A DNA stretch of 64,000 nucleotides from Eurosta solidaginis (GCF_040869045.1 NC_090320.1:238452978-238516977); one strand, 5' to 3'; counted from the first letter of the stretch, positions 18,960 through 31,053 are shown. Notes: a model not told the origin generated them from the sequence alone. Numbers and translations are program-made.

Positions 18960-21555
18960 CCATCGATCTGAGGATGCAATGCAGTTGTCCGTGTTTTTTG
19001 AATGCCCAATTTTTGCACATTTCTTGGAATACAGCTGATTCGAAATTCCTGTCTTGGTCAGAATGTAACACCATTGGTACACCATACCTTGCAACCCAAT
19101 CGTTTGTAACCACTTCTGCTACTGTTTCCGCTTCTTCGTTTAAGATTGGGTATACCTCTGGCCATTTACTGAAATAATTCATAACCACCTGTACCTATTT
19201 GTTTCCGCGGTTGCTAGTAGGAAATGGACCTGCGACATCCATGGCGATCCTTTCAAATGGTGCACCTGAAATATACTGCTTCATCTGGCCATGACTTCGT
19301 GTTTTGGGCCCTTTAGCTCTCTTGTAAACCTCGCAGTTGGCAATCCACTCGGTTACCGACTAACGGCAACCAACCCAATAGAATCTCTGCTTAATTTTCT
19401 CGAGCGTCTTTGTGATTCCAAGACGACCTCCAGTTGGACCATTATGCAGCTCACTGAGCACATCAGGAATCCTTTTTCTGGGAACAACTATCAGTTTCTT
19501 CTTGCATTGACCATCCTCACTCTCCCATTCTAGATGAAGGCAACCGGATATCAATTCTAAACTGTTCCACTGTGCTCAATATGACTTCGCAATGGGACTC
19601 TCTGCTGACATATCTTCTTTGTTTGGTCTTTCGTTTCTTTCGAGCCTTTGCATAACATGTGACGGATCTGTATTTTCTAGCTGACACTTTCTTAGTTGTT
19701 CCTTGTCCCATTCATCCGTACACGTTATAGTCATTAGCCGGACATCTATAATGTCTTCTTTAGCCACGGCCTTTGAACAGTGCTTGCATTCCAAACTACA
19801 TGGTCTTCGTGATATTGCATCAGCATTTCCATGGGTACTACCTCTTCGATGCTCAATGGAAAACTCATAGCTTTCTAGTCGCTCGATTCGCCGTGCCAAT
19901 TGTCCTTCCGGATTACGGAACTCCATAAGCCATTTCAATGCTGCGTGATCTGTCCTGACGCGGCATCGCTGGCCGTAGAGATATTTGCGAAAATGTTTAA
20001 TGCACTCTACCAATGCCAACAGCTCTCTCCGCGTAACGCAATAGTTTCTCTCTGGTTTTCCAATCGAACGGCTGTAATATGAAACTACCTTCTCCTGTTC
20101 ATCGACCAGTTATGATAAAGCGCTTCCTATAGCATATCCACTCACATCTGTATCTAGAATAAATGTTGCTCCTGGTATCGGATATGCCAACATTAGGGCA
20201 GTGCACAAACGTTCCTTCAATGTTTCGAAAACCACTTCTTGCTTCTTCTTCCATTCAAAAGCTTTAGTTTTTCTTGTAAGCTCATGGAAGCTATGGGATA
20301 CGCTGGAAAATTTTGGCACAAATCGGCGGTAATATGTGGACAGCCCAAGGAAATTTCTCAAACCATGCAGGTTCAGTGGTCTTGGCCAATCCTTTACTGC
20401 CTCTATCTTTTCATTCGCAGTACAGATGCCTTATGTCGTTACTTTGTGACCCAAATAATTTACTTCCTTAGTTTGAGACCAGCGCCAGCTATTCCCTGGA
20501 AAACTTCCTCTAAGTTTTTAAGATGTTCATCAAAATTCTTGCCCAATACGATGATGTCGTCCAGGTACACCAAGCATGTTTTCCAATGTAGTCCTTTCAA
20601 ATCCTGATCCACGAGTCTCTCGAAAGTAGTTGGTGTATTACATAGTTCAAAGAGCATTACTGTAAATTGCCAAAGAACATCTCTGAAGCTGAATGCTGTT
20701 TTCTCTTTGTCTTCCTCCTTCACCTCAACTTGCCAGTAGCCGCTTTTCAAGTCCAGTGTGGAAAACCATTTCGTACCAGATAGCGAGTCCAGAGTGTCGT
20801 CAATTCTTGGCAATGGGTAGCTATCCTTTTTCGTGACGTCGTTCAACCTGCGATAGTCCACGCCAAACCTCATTTTCCCATCCTTCTTCTTCACAAGTAC
20901 CACCGGTGAGCTCCATGGACTAGCTGATGGTTCGATGAAGTCGCTGCCGCACATTTCTTGTACGATTTGACTCACAACTTCCCGTTTCGAAAGTGGAACA
21001 CTACAAGGAGCTTGACGTATCGGCTTCGCGTCTACAGTGTCAATTTGATGTTTCACAATATTGGTGCGGCCTGGTTTGGAACCATCCTGGTCAAATATGT
21101 TTGAGTACTTTAGGAGCAGTTGCTTTGCCTTACTCTGATATTCTTCCTCTAGCCCCTCCGTCCAAGCCGTGATGTCATTTGAAAGATCAGTATTACTAGA
21201 TGAAACGTGTTCCTGGAGATGTTCACAGTTAATAACTACTTCAGCCTCTTGGCATCTTTCCAAAATAGCTCCTTTGGTCAGTTTGAGTGGTGACTTGAAC
21301 TCATTGAGTACTCTTATTGGAATACGTCCATCTTGCTTTGTCATAGCCAGGATTTTTCCTACAAGTATGTTCGGTGCTGATTTGTTTGCTGCCTCGAAAA
21401 CCCAAAATTTGTTTTTCCCACAATCTCCATCAATCTCTGCCACTATAAAATTGTGTACTACCTTGACGTTCCCAATTGTGACTTCACATGCTACTTCTCC
21501 TAGAACCGTGCTGTCTTCTCCAGTGGCTGGACGCAATCTTGCTCCATGCGGCTGA
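18960..21555 (-). pseudogene. gypsy B Pol remnant: protease, RT, RNase H, integrase (copy 1)
   Basis: GARLRPATGEDSTVLGEV matches the part of the protease after the active site; the DTGAS active site seen in gypsy C is deleted, as is the end of the protease. RT follows with SPWSSPVVLVKKKDGKMRF, LDLKSGYWQV and the YLDD box (CLVYLDDIIVLG). Then come FLGLSTYYRRFVPKF, RNase H (LDTDVSGYAIG, a stop, then RTDHAALKWLM), the integrase zinc region (LSELHNGPTGGRLGITKTL) and core (MDVAGPFPTSNRG, GVPMVLHSDQD). Several stops split it. Copy 2 has different later stops, so both decayed after duplication. Confidence 0.85.
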
Positions 21556-22958
21556 CTCGTTTTGGTTTAACGATTGAGTAGATTTGGCGATTTGCTCATC
21601 TCCTTCAGCTCTGTGTTTGCGGCCATCCACATTGTTAGAACCGGTGCTGCAATGACGTGAAATGTGACCTGGGTTGCCGCACTTGAAACATTTCATAACT
21701 CCAGCATTTTTCTATTGTGACCCCTTCAGTGCTTCCAAAATTGTGTTTACCCAGTCTGGTCTTTCCACTTCTACGCAATGAGCTTTATACGCTAGCTTAC
21801 GCAAAAGTGAGGCTGTTTCCTGAATCAGTCCATGCGCACCGTTTCAGCAAATGTTAGTTTTGGATACGCATATGTAGCTCGCTTCGTTTCCCCATCTTGT
21901 ATGCAATTTATGAAGCTCTGGATTTTTACCCTTTCATTGTATTCCACGGGTGCGTCCGCATTTCCCAGATGAGCCAATTTTTCAATATCTGAAGCAAACT
22001 CCTGCAATGTCTCATTTGCTTTTTGGTAACGGTTTTGCAACTCAATTTCGTATATCTGTTTTCTATGCTCGCTTCCAGACCTTTTCTCGACAGCGGCCAT
22101 CAATGCTTCATAACTTTTCCATTCGTTTTCTGGAATCGTCTGTAAGATTTCCGCTACAGGCCCTTTCAATGCCATGAATAGTGCAGCAACTTTATCTTCC
22201 GCATTCCAGTTATTCACTGTTGGGGTCTTCTCAAAATGTGGCTTGAAGACCTGGAAAGGAACAGAACCGTCAAAAGATGGAGTTTTTACCTTCGTATTAC
22301 GCGCTGAAGCAGTCGGGCGATTAAGTTGCAATTCCTGTATACGACCTCTCAAAGCATCCACCTCTGCCTCGAAATTTTCTTCAAACTGCATTATTTTTTC
22401 GTCCATGCGCGCTTCGAGTTTTGACGATATACGCGCCTCTTGTGCTTCCCGTTGTACTGTTATGCGTGTCTCTTGTTCTTTCAGTTGAGTTGCCATATAT
22501 GTCTTTTGTTCTTCCAGCTGTGATGGAATTTGTGTTTCCTGTGCTTCAATCTTTAATGTTACGCATGTCTCCTGTGATTCTAGTTGAGATGCCAGTTGAG
22601 ATGTTATATCTGTCTTTTGCGATTCCAGTTGGGATGACATTTGCGACGACATTTCTGAAATGCGTGCCTCCTGTGCTTCCATCTTGGATGTTACTGTCGA
22701 TGTTTGTGCAGATATTGCAGCCAAAATCGTGTTCAAGTCTGTGCTCGTAACTGTCTGCGATGTTTCATTATTCTCTTCAATTTTTGTTGTCTCCTCGCCA
22801 TCAAGAGGAAAGACATACTCTTCCACGATAATTCCGTCTAATTCCATTGCCTTTCGCAGTCGTGCCTGAAGTTCGAGTTTATTGCCGGTTGTATTCAATT
22901 CACGGCTCTCCAACTCCTTCTTCAGTTGCTGGATCTTCAATTCACTCCACTTTGCCAT
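21484..22958 (-). pseudogene. gypsy B Gag with SAP-like motif and zinc knuckle (copy 1)
   Basis: The start MAKWSELKIQQLKKELESR with GNKLELQARLRKAM resembles a SAP DNA-binding motif (residues about 4-38). Residues about 95-215 are a repetitive coiled-coil-like stretch of SQLE-, EQK- and QEARI-type units. A retroviral Gag-like region follows (TPSFDGSVPFQVFKPHFEK, ALFMALKGPVAEIL). A frameshift near 21,830 ends the first frame after AETVRMD. The zinc knuckle CFKCGNPGHISRHC (CX2CX4HX4C) then lies in another frame after a TAG at about 21,714. The protein would coat element RNA in cytoplasmic particles. Confidence 0.8.
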
Positions 22959-23017
22959 GTCCGAGTTGTATTCGAAGTCTAAGGAATTTATTCAACAATT
23001 CCTCCTCTGACACCAAT

Positions 23018-23533
23018 TGTAACGAATTTAGTGCAATTCCTCTTATTTGCAACCTTCTGCTAACGTTCGCTATCTGTTGAATAAATAACTCCACTTTTCA
23101 ATAATGTAAAATGGCGTTTATTAAAGTACTTCACAATAACACTTCTATTGCTCGCCAGATAGCGTCTTAAATCAAACTGATTGTCATGCATCTACTGTTG
23201 CTGCCTTTTATACTCTCTGGTTTCCTCATTGCATACTTCTAGACTTTCTATTCTAGAATTTACTAGTTAGTTATCAGCTACAAAATCACCAGCCACAAAT
23301 ACGTTTATAGCTTCTCATATGCGCGTGTATATGTGAGTAATACTTGCACAAATTATTGCCTTCTTTTGTGAGCATCTCAGATAAGATATATGCATGTGTT
23401 TGTGTGTCTCTTCTCCGCTGCTCGTATGGACATATGGGTAGACATAATGATTGATTTAATGATGTGCATACAACTCACTGCTTAGCATCGGCTTAGAGAT
23501 GATAGTATCCCCTAATGTTGCTGATATTCGTCA
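23018..23533 (-). repeat. gypsy B 5' LTR (copy 1)
   Basis: The minus-strand end reads ATTCGTTACA, matching the end of the gypsy C LTRs. The start reads TGACGAATATC where the family consensus would be TGTAACGAAT. It contains AGAGTATAAAAGGCAGC (TATA-like) and CTTTAATAAACGCC (polyadenylation-like). About 516 bp long. The following GGTGTCAGAGG fits a primer-binding site for tRNA-Leu (inference). Confidence 0.75.
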
Positions 23534-23754
23534 TAGTATTATAATGCAATTTTTTTGTGTATGGATCCTTAAATTCGGAGCTATTGCGCCGAATAAACCA
23601 TAACGAGGAATACGCCTTAAGTATAAAATAATTCAAATGTTCATTACATGTAAAATTTGAGTCAAATACAACACCAAGGCTTTTGATTTTATTACTGAAT
23701 CTAAGGACAGTATCAGACATAGATCACGAAGACTGAAGTGGTGGCCTAATTTTA

Positions 23755-24112
23755 CGGCCACTGTGGTGTGATGGTAGCGTGCTCCGCCTACCACACCGTA
23801 TGCCCTGGGTTCACACCCCGGGCAAAGCAACATCAAAATTTTAGAAATAAGGCTTTTCAATTAGAAGAAAATTTTTCTAAGCGTGGTCGCCCCTCGGCAG
23901 TCTTTGGCAAGCGCTCCGGGTATATTTCTGCCATGAAAAGCTCTCAGTGAAAACTCATCTTCCTTGCAGATGCCGTTCGGAGTCGGCATAAAACATGTAG
24001 GTCCCGTCCGGCTGATTTGTAGGAAAAATCAAGATGAGCACGACGCAAATTGGAAGAGAAGCTCGGCCTTAGATCTCTTCGGAGGTTATCGCGCCTTACA
24101 TTTATTTTATTT
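23755..24112 (+). mobile_element. tRNA-derived SINE, subfamily A (copy 4), in LINE B
   Basis: Plus-strand head GCCACTGTGGTGTGATGG carries an A-box-like TGGTGTGATGG (23,764-23,774) and a B-box-like GGTTCACACC (23,808-23,817). The anticodon-arm region GCTCCGCCTACCACACCG resembles a tRNA-Gly fold. The body ends with CGCGCCTTACATTTATTTTA. The 60-residue frame here is SINE only. LINE B RT and post-RT sequences flank it. Confidence 0.85.
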
Positions 24113-25672
24113 TATTTATAACCGAGCAATATTTATCAATATTAATATAAACTTTATTACGAAGGCACCATTCTTGAAATTTTTTTACTTCAAACTGTAA
24201 TGTTTCAAAATCAGAGAGAGTTTTTATTTTTTTTAATATCTTTAAGCCGTCGGTACAAAATAGATGTTCACACGCTGTAAAGCACTTTAAGCAATCACTG
24301 ATTAAAATAACAAAAAAAAGAGGACCAAGAATACTTCCTTGAGGAACCCCAGAGGTTGCTCTATATGAAAATGATTTTACACCATCAACAGCCACAAAGT
24401 TAACTCTGTGTGTTAGATATGATTTCACCCGGAATAAAAATGATGATGAATGACATGAATGAATAAGGTATGAGATACTCTATCAAATCCTATAGATAGA
24501 TCCGTATAGATGGAAGCAATTGCAAAACATCTGCAAACGCCGAGATCCAGTAATTGGAAAAAACAGCAAGATTAGTAACTGTAGATCGACCTAGTATAAA
24601 ACCATGTTAGGACAACGATATGTACGATTTGATAGCAAATGAAAGATTTGAGCTATTGATCTTTTCAAATATTTTGGCAATATTAGTTATTTTAGAAATT
24701 GATCTATAAATCGATGCATCATTTTTACTTCCAGATTTAAAAACTGGAATTACCGATATAACTTTCTACTCATCCCAAAAGTTACCTGATCTAAGGGACA
24801 AATTAAATAAGAATAGTATTGGTCCCACCAAAGATGAAATGCATTGCTTGAGAAGGAATGCAGATAATTGATGCACATCTACTTGCTTAGAATACTTTAA
24901 ATTTTTTATGGCATCGGTGATGTCCTCCTCCGTTAACACTAAGGAAGCAAAGTCAAGGGAAGATGGAATAAACTGAACACTCGAGACATCATCCAGTACG
25001 CCGTCCTCAACAAAATTAGATCTAAAAAATTCAGCAAACAAATTTGTATTTTCAAAAATAGTATTTGATTTTTTTCATCATAAGATATTGAGGCCGTGAT
25101 AATCGAAGACGAACGTTTTAAGCTAATAAAATTCCAAAATGCCTTGTGATTGGATTTAATATTACTTTCGAATTCTAATAAATAGTTTTTATAAAGCAAT
25201 TTATTAAGACAGTTATGCTCCACTATATGTCCCTCATACATTATTTTATGTCGTAAATTACCATCTTATCTCTAGCTCTTTTAATTGTCTATTATGCCAT
25301 GGAATTTTATAAACACCACGTTAAACCCGGGGAATATTTTGTATAGAGATTTTAGCAATTTTACTCGTAAATATATCAAAACATTCAGTAAGGCTACGAT
25401 CCGCGAATAAGGTTAACCATAAGATTATTAATTTGATTGAAATCACAACGCGCACAATTATATTCAGGAGTAGTATCTCCGCAATGGCTACGATATTTGT
25501 AAAATTCTAGTTCCATAATAAATGGAATATGGTGCTTATCAGTGGGAGATATGGGATCGAGAGACTTAGGTATTTTAAATTTTAAATCCAGGGATAATAA
25601 AGATTAAGTCCAAAATCCTATTAAGATCATTCGCAAAATGATTTATATGCATGAGTTGTAGGCTAAACAAGT
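24113..25672 (-). pseudogene. LINE B reverse transcriptase region (copy 1)
   Basis: From the 25.67 kb side: linker sequence (HCGDTTPEYNCARCDFNQI), the block SSIITASISYDEK, the RT N-terminal LTEEDITDAIKNLKYSKQVD, CISSLVGPILFLFNLSLRSG, then after decayed sequence KSYLTHRVNFVAVDGV and RATSGVPQGSILGPLFFVIL. The expected YADD is LFCTDG, and VKKFQEWCLRNKVYINIDK follows. Many frames and stops are involved. RT would have copied LINE RNA at nicked target DNA. Confidence 0.8.
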
Positions 25673-27683
25673 AAGGAAGCCTAAGTTCGCGTGTAATCGA
25701 ACATTACATACTCAGCTGAGAGCTTTGGAGAAAAAGTAAGGGAAAATCACTATGTAGGAAAATGAACCTAGGGTGACCCTGGAATGTGTTTGTATGACAT
25801 GGGTATGAAATGGAAGGTATTAAAGAGTATTTTAAAAGGGAGCGGGCCATAGTTCTATAGGTGGACGTCATTTCGAGATATCGCCATAAATGTGGACCAG
25901 TGGTGACTCTAGAATGTGTTTGTACAATATGGGTATCAAATGAAAGGTGTTAATGACTATTTTTAAAGGGAGTGGGCCTTAGTTCTACAGGTGGACGCCT
26001 TTTCGCGATAACGCCATAAAGGTGGACCAGGAGTGACTCTAGAATGTGTTTGTACGATATGGGTATCAAAAGAAAGGTGCTAATATGTATTTTAAAAGGG
26101 AGTGGGCCTTAGTTCTATAGGTGGACGCCTTTTCGAGATATTGCCATAAAGGTGGACCAGAGGTGACTCTAGAATTTACGATATGGGTATCAAATGAAAG
26201 GTGTTAACGAGTATTTTAAAAGGGAGTGGGCCCTAGTTCTATACGTGGACGCCTTTTCGAGATATCGCCATAAAGGTGGACCAGGGGTGAATCTAGAATG
26301 CGTTTGTACGATATAGGTATCAAATTAAAAGTATAAATGAGGGGTTTAAAAGGGAGTGAGCCTTAGTATATGTGAAGGCGTTTTCGAGATATCGACCAAA
26401 ATGTGCACAATGGTGACCCAGAACATCATCTGTCGGGTACCGCTAATTTATTTATATATGTAATACCACGGACAGTATTCCTGCCAAGATTCCTAAGTCT
26501 TTTGATTTCGCCCTGCAGAGCTTTTTCATTTTCTTCTACTTAGTATGGTAGGCGTCACAACCATTTTACAAAGTTTTTTTTTTTTTTAAATTATATTTTG
26601 TGTCAATAAACCCATCCAATTACTATTTTCATCCCTTTCTTTTGTATTTGGTATAGAATTATAGCATTTTTTTTTCATTTTTCGTAATTTTCGATATCGA
26701 AAAGTGGGCGTGGTCATAGTCGGATTTAGGCCATTTTTTGTACCAAGATAAAGTGAGTTCAGATAAGTACATGAACTAAGTTTAGTACAGACGGTCGACT
26801 GTGTATAAAAACTGGGCGTGGCTTTAACCGATTTCGCCCATTTTCACAGGAAAGAGTTGACGTCGTAGAGTCTATGCCCCTACCAAATTTCAGACGGATT
26901 GGTAAAATTTGTTCGACTTATGGCACTAAAAGTATTCTAGACAAATTAAATGAAAAAGGGCGGAGCCACGCTAATAAATTGAAAATTGCACCTTATCCTA
27001 ACTGGAGTTGAATGTTGAAATAATTTACTTATATACTGTAATGATATTGAAGTTTTTGTTAAAATTTTACTTCAAAAAAAAATTTTTTTTTAAGTGGGCG
27101 TGTTCTTCATCCGAGTTTGCTAATTTTTATTTATCACACATACAGTAATATGAGTAACGTTCCTGATGAACTTCATGATCATATCTTCAACGACTGCCAA
27201 ATTACAGCTTCCAAAACTTTTAAATTACCTTCTTTTAAAAGTGGGCGGTGCCACTCCCATGGTCTAAAATTTTACTAATTTGCAATTATGCGTCATAAGG
27301 TCAACCCACCTACCAAGATGCATGGATTCAGCCGTCTTTGGTAATGAATTATCGCACTTTTTCGGTTTTTCGAAATTTTCGATATCGAAAAATTGGCGTG
27401 ATTATAGTCCGATTTCGTCAATTTTAAATAACGGTCTGAGATGAGTGCCCAGGAACCTACATACCAAATTTCATCAAGATACCTCAAAATTTACTCAAGT
27501 TATCGTGTTTACGGACAGACGGACGAACGGACATGGCTAAATGAATTTCTTTTTTCGCCCAGATCATTTTGATACATAGAAGTCAATATCTATCTCGATT
27601 AGTTTATGCCGTTACGGATTACCGTTATGCGAACAAAACTCATATACTCTGTGAGATCTGCTCAGCTGAGTATAATAAACCAT
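25673..27683 (-). mobile_element. DINE-1-like element nested in LINE B (copy 1)
   Basis: The left end reads ACAAGTAAGGAAGCCTAAG with GTTCGCGTGTAATCGAAC, followed by about five 130-bp units (25,760-26,400), then blocks with AGTGGGCGTGG, ACGGACAGACGGACGAACGG (GTCC tract complement at about 27,508-27,528) and GATCTGCTCAGCTGAGTATA at the end. LINE B endonuclease sequence is continuous across it (HG on one side, LQLMHINHFANDL on the other). No target duplication is visible and the junctions carry TT, as reported for Helentrons. Confidence 0.75.
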
Positions 27684-29006
27684 GAATAAAATATATTTCA
27701 CTCGCACTGTTTACATTGCTAGGAATGAGCGTATTATCATATATATGATTAGACCACATATTTAAATTAAAATCACCCAGTACGCACAATTGGGCATTTA
27801 CATTAGGCATGTTTAAATCTAGGATATTATCTACATGCAGGGCCGTAGAGAGAAAATCTGCGCCGGGACTAAACAATATACGTTCCCCCTTAAAAAATCC
27901 ACTAATACATTTGACAGGTATAGTGCAAAATATACGTAAAGCAACACAAATGTTGGGGAAAATCGTATACAGATTTTGAACATATGTAGGTGGCATTTAG
28001 AAATTACAATGATGACAGAGCTTTACCAAAATTTACTTCGTAAATGTGTTTTAAGTGAATGGCATATTTCGCATTCTAAGCTTTGAGAAATATCCGACTT
28101 GTATTTTTCGACAAGTTTTGCTGCGCTCGCCCGAACCGTAGTTTCATCCATGTCTTCAAATTGCCACAAAAAGGAAAAAATCTCGCTCAAATTTCTCATA
28201 GCTGACTCTATATCATCCGTAATCATCTCATTTAAATTATCTTCAGAACGTCTTTTGGGGTTTCTTTTTCGAATATCCGGAAACTATGGCGAGATGTTCA
28301 ATTGAATAGCAACTGTTTTGCATTCATTTAATATTGTTGCCCATTGGCTCTGGATCACCTTCAAATCAGCTAATAAGGCATCTAGTTGTTGGACCTCAAC
28401 ATTTATGGTGGCGTCTCTAGCTTGGAGGACCACGTTTCTTTCATTAATGGTAGTCAGTATTTTGAACCAAATTGAGGACAGCATTGATATACTTGAGAAT
28501 GCCGGTAACATCTCCGTATGCTTGCGCAGTCAAATTTGGCTTTTGTCTGAAAGACTATGAAGAGAGCTCGGTACATTTTTTTGAGGATCTCCCACCGATG
28601 TGGACTGCTGCTGAAAATAGTAAACACATTTTTATACAATTCCGAAGAAAGTAATTGCAGCCGTACAACATTCTGCAGCATCAAGACCACATAAATTCAA
28701 ATTGTGGGTTGCACAAGGCAAGTAATCAGCATTCGGGTTTTTGTCGAGAATGTGACGTTGTGATCCGTTGTAAGCTCCTTTCATATTGGCGCCGTTATCG
28801 CACCCGTATGCACGACAATCTTTTAATGGGATTTCATGTTTACCTAGAGTATGGCAAATTAAATCAGCGATTTTGTGGTTAAAATTCAAGAAAGCCAAAA
28901 ACTGTTCTTGAATTGAAAAATTTGTTGCTTTCGAATTGAAATGGAGTTAGCACAAAATGAACGTAGTCAACGTGACTAGCGTCAGGCATAGCATCAACGA
29001 TAATAT

Positions 29007-29622
29007 TGTAACGAATGTTAGCAGCACTGAGCGATGCTATCGTCTCTAAGCCGATGCTAAGAAGTGACGTGAATGCACATCAATAATTCAATCATTATGT
29101 ATCTACATAAACGAAACAATGACTCCGTCTACATATATGTACCATGTACGTATACGAGCAGCGGAGAGTCAATGCACAAACACATGCATATGTCTGAGAT
29201 GCTCCTATAAGTATGCAATGAGAAAAACTATAAAATTGTGCAATTGTAGTTACAGCTGAGAAGTTTGAGAGCTACTGGACTAGTAAATTCTGGAAGCACC
29301 TAGAAGATGCGAAGGTTGAAATCAAAGAGTATAAAAGGCGACAATTGTAGAGGCGCTGGAATTCAGTTTGATTTGAGTTGTCAAGCAGTTACGATTAAGA
29401 CGATATCTAGCGAGCAATAGCAGTATTATTTTGAAAGTCAATTTCATTTAAGCTATCAGTTTGGTTATTAAGCTATTCGTTGCACAGTTTGAGTGTTATT
29501 GTGAAGTATTTTAATAAAGGCCATTTTTCCATTATTCAATATTGGAGTTATTTATTCAACAGTTTAGCGATACGAACCTAGCAAAAGGGCAAATAAGAGG
29601 ATTTGCAAGTAAATTCGTGTCA
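29007..29622 (+). repeat. gypsy C 5' LTR
   Basis: Starts TGTAACGAATG and contains AGAGTATAAAAGGCGAC (TATA-like, about 29,326-29,342) and TTTTAATAAAGGCC (polyadenylation-like). The end reads ATTCGTGTCA where the 3' LTR has ATTCGTTACA, so the last bases have mutated. Confidence 0.9.
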
Positions 29623-29624
29623 AT

Positions 29625-29636
29625 TGGTGTCAGAAG
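29625..29636 (+). promoter_or_regulatory. Primer-binding site of gypsy C
   Basis: TGGTGTCAGAAG starts two bases after the LTR. It is complementary to a tRNA 3' end of the type CTTCTGACACCA, which fits tRNA-Leu. The tRNA assignment is inference. Confidence 0.55.
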
Positions 29637-29673
29637 AGGAATTGTTGAATAAATTCCAGAGGACAACAAGGAC

Positions 29674-31005
29674 ATGGCAAAGTTCAGTGAATTGAAGATC
29701 CAGCAACTAAAGAAGGAGTTGGAGAGCCGTGGACTGAATACAAGCGGCGTTAAACTTGAACTTCAGGCACGGCTACGAGAGGCAATGGAAGCAGAAGGAA
29801 TTGATGTGGAAGAGTATGTCTTTCATCTTGCTGGCGAGGAGTCAACAAAAATTGAAGAGAAAAACGAAACATCGCAGACGGTTACCAGCACAGACTGGAA
29901 CATGATATTGGCTGCAATATCTGCACAAATATCGACAGTAGCATCAATGTCGTCGCAAATGTCAGAAATATCGTCACAAATGTCATCACAACTGGAAGAA
30001 CAGAAGACGTATATGGTATCCCAACTGGAATCGCAGGAAACCCGTATAACATCACAATTGGAAGAACGAAAGACATATTTGGCATCTCAACTGGAAGCGC
30101 AAAAGGCACGTATATCTGAAATGTCGGCACAAATTTCGGAACAGGTATCATCGCAGCTCTTTGTGAAACTGGAGGAGCAGGATGCAAAAATTTTACAACT
30201 CGAGGACAAAATTGATGCGGAAATAGAAGCGCTAAAAGGTCGTATGGAGCAGTTACAACTAAACCGCACAGCTGTTTCAGCAAGCAATCCAAAGGTAAAA
30301 ACACCATCCTTTGACGGGTCTGTTCCTTTTCAGGTCTTTAATCTACAGTTTGAGAAGACCGCAACAGTGAACAACTGGAATGCTGAAGATAAAGTTGCTG
30401 CACTCTTCGTAGCATTGAAAGGACCAGCTGCCGAAATCTTACAGACTATTCCAGAGTACGAACGGAACAGCTATGAAGCACTGATGGCCGCTATCGAGAG
30501 ACGTTATGGAAGCGAGCATAGAAAACAGATATTCCAAATTGAGTTGCAAAACCGCTAACAAAAAGCAAATGAGACATTGCAGGAGCTTGCTTCAGATATT
30601 GAAAGATTGGCTTATCTTGCACATGCTGACGCACCCGTGGAATACACTGAAAGGGTAAAAATCCAGAGCTTCATAAATGGCATAAGAGATGTGGAAGCGA
30701 AGCGGGCTACATATGCGAATCCAAAACTAATATTTGCTGAAACGGTATCGCATGCTCTGATTCAGGAAACAGCGTCGCTTCTGTGTAAGCCAGTTTTCAA
30801 AGCACGCCGTGTGGAAGTAGAAAGGCCAGAGTGGGTAGACACTATTTTGGAAGCACTGAAGGGATCTCAACAGAAGAATGCCGGAGTTATTAAATGTTTC
30901 AAGTGCGGCAACCCAGGTCACATTGCACGTCATTGCGATCTTGGTCCTAATAGTTCCAATAATGTGGGTGGCCGTAAACGCAAAGCTGGCGGAAATGAGC
31001 AATAG
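29674..31005 (+). pseudogene. gypsy C Gag with SAP-like N-terminus and zinc knuckle
   Basis: From ATG 29,674: SELKIQQLKKELESRGLNTS (SAP-like), then repeats of SSQMSEISSQMSSQLEEQKT-type units (coiled-coil-like, residues about 85-185), a Gag core (TPSFDGSVPFQVFNLQFEK, LFVALKGPAAEILQ), and the knuckle CFKCGNPGHIARHC near 30,895-30,936. One TAA interrupts the frame at 30,556 (where gypsy B has Tyr). TAG at 31,003 closes it. The following protease is in the same frame, so gag and pol form one reading frame in this family. Confidence 0.88.
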
Positions 31006-31053
31006 CGTGTCGGATGTAAAGAACGAAAACTTGCCCCGGCTATTGAATGTCCT

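Larger units (their letters stand above)
18203..19175 (-). repeat. Inverted repeat, right arm (copy 1)
   Basis: Reverse-complement partner of 16,694-17,705. On this side the integrase piece is continuous with the rest of gypsy B, which shows that the right arm is the source side and the left arm the derived copy. Confidence 0.85.
18957..23533 (-). mobile_element. gypsy B: 3'-truncated Ty3/gypsy element (copy 1)
   Basis: Reading the minus strand: 5' LTR (23,533-23,018), primer-binding site, gag with zinc knuckle, remnant protease, RT, RNase H, and integrase up to HPQ-DG at about 18,957. There the element stops and SPH upstream sequence begins, with no 3' LTR. The first LTR bases follow directly on LINE B sequence at about 23,534, so gypsy B inserted into LINE B. 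Stops and frameshifts make it non-functional. Confidence 0.88.
11449..30143 (+). repeat. Large segmental duplication, copy 1
   Basis: This stretch aligns in order and orientation with 37,491-52,478. From about 16.9 to 25.05 kb the offset is a constant 22,701 bp and the sequences look about 99% identical. Upstream of that the offset is about 22.9 then 24.6 kb, because copy 1 holds an extra gypsy fragment (14.33-15.97 kb) and integrase piece, while copy 2 lacks about 81 bp of a SINE and most of the 130-bp array. Beyond about 25.06 kb the copies are visibly more diverged. It holds no intact host gene. Confidence 0.9.

Noticed and set aside
23755..23830. Possible tRNA gene
   Set aside because: The A and B boxes are real, but the cloverleaf is poor and the sequence continues into a shared 350-bp body, so it is a SINE head.
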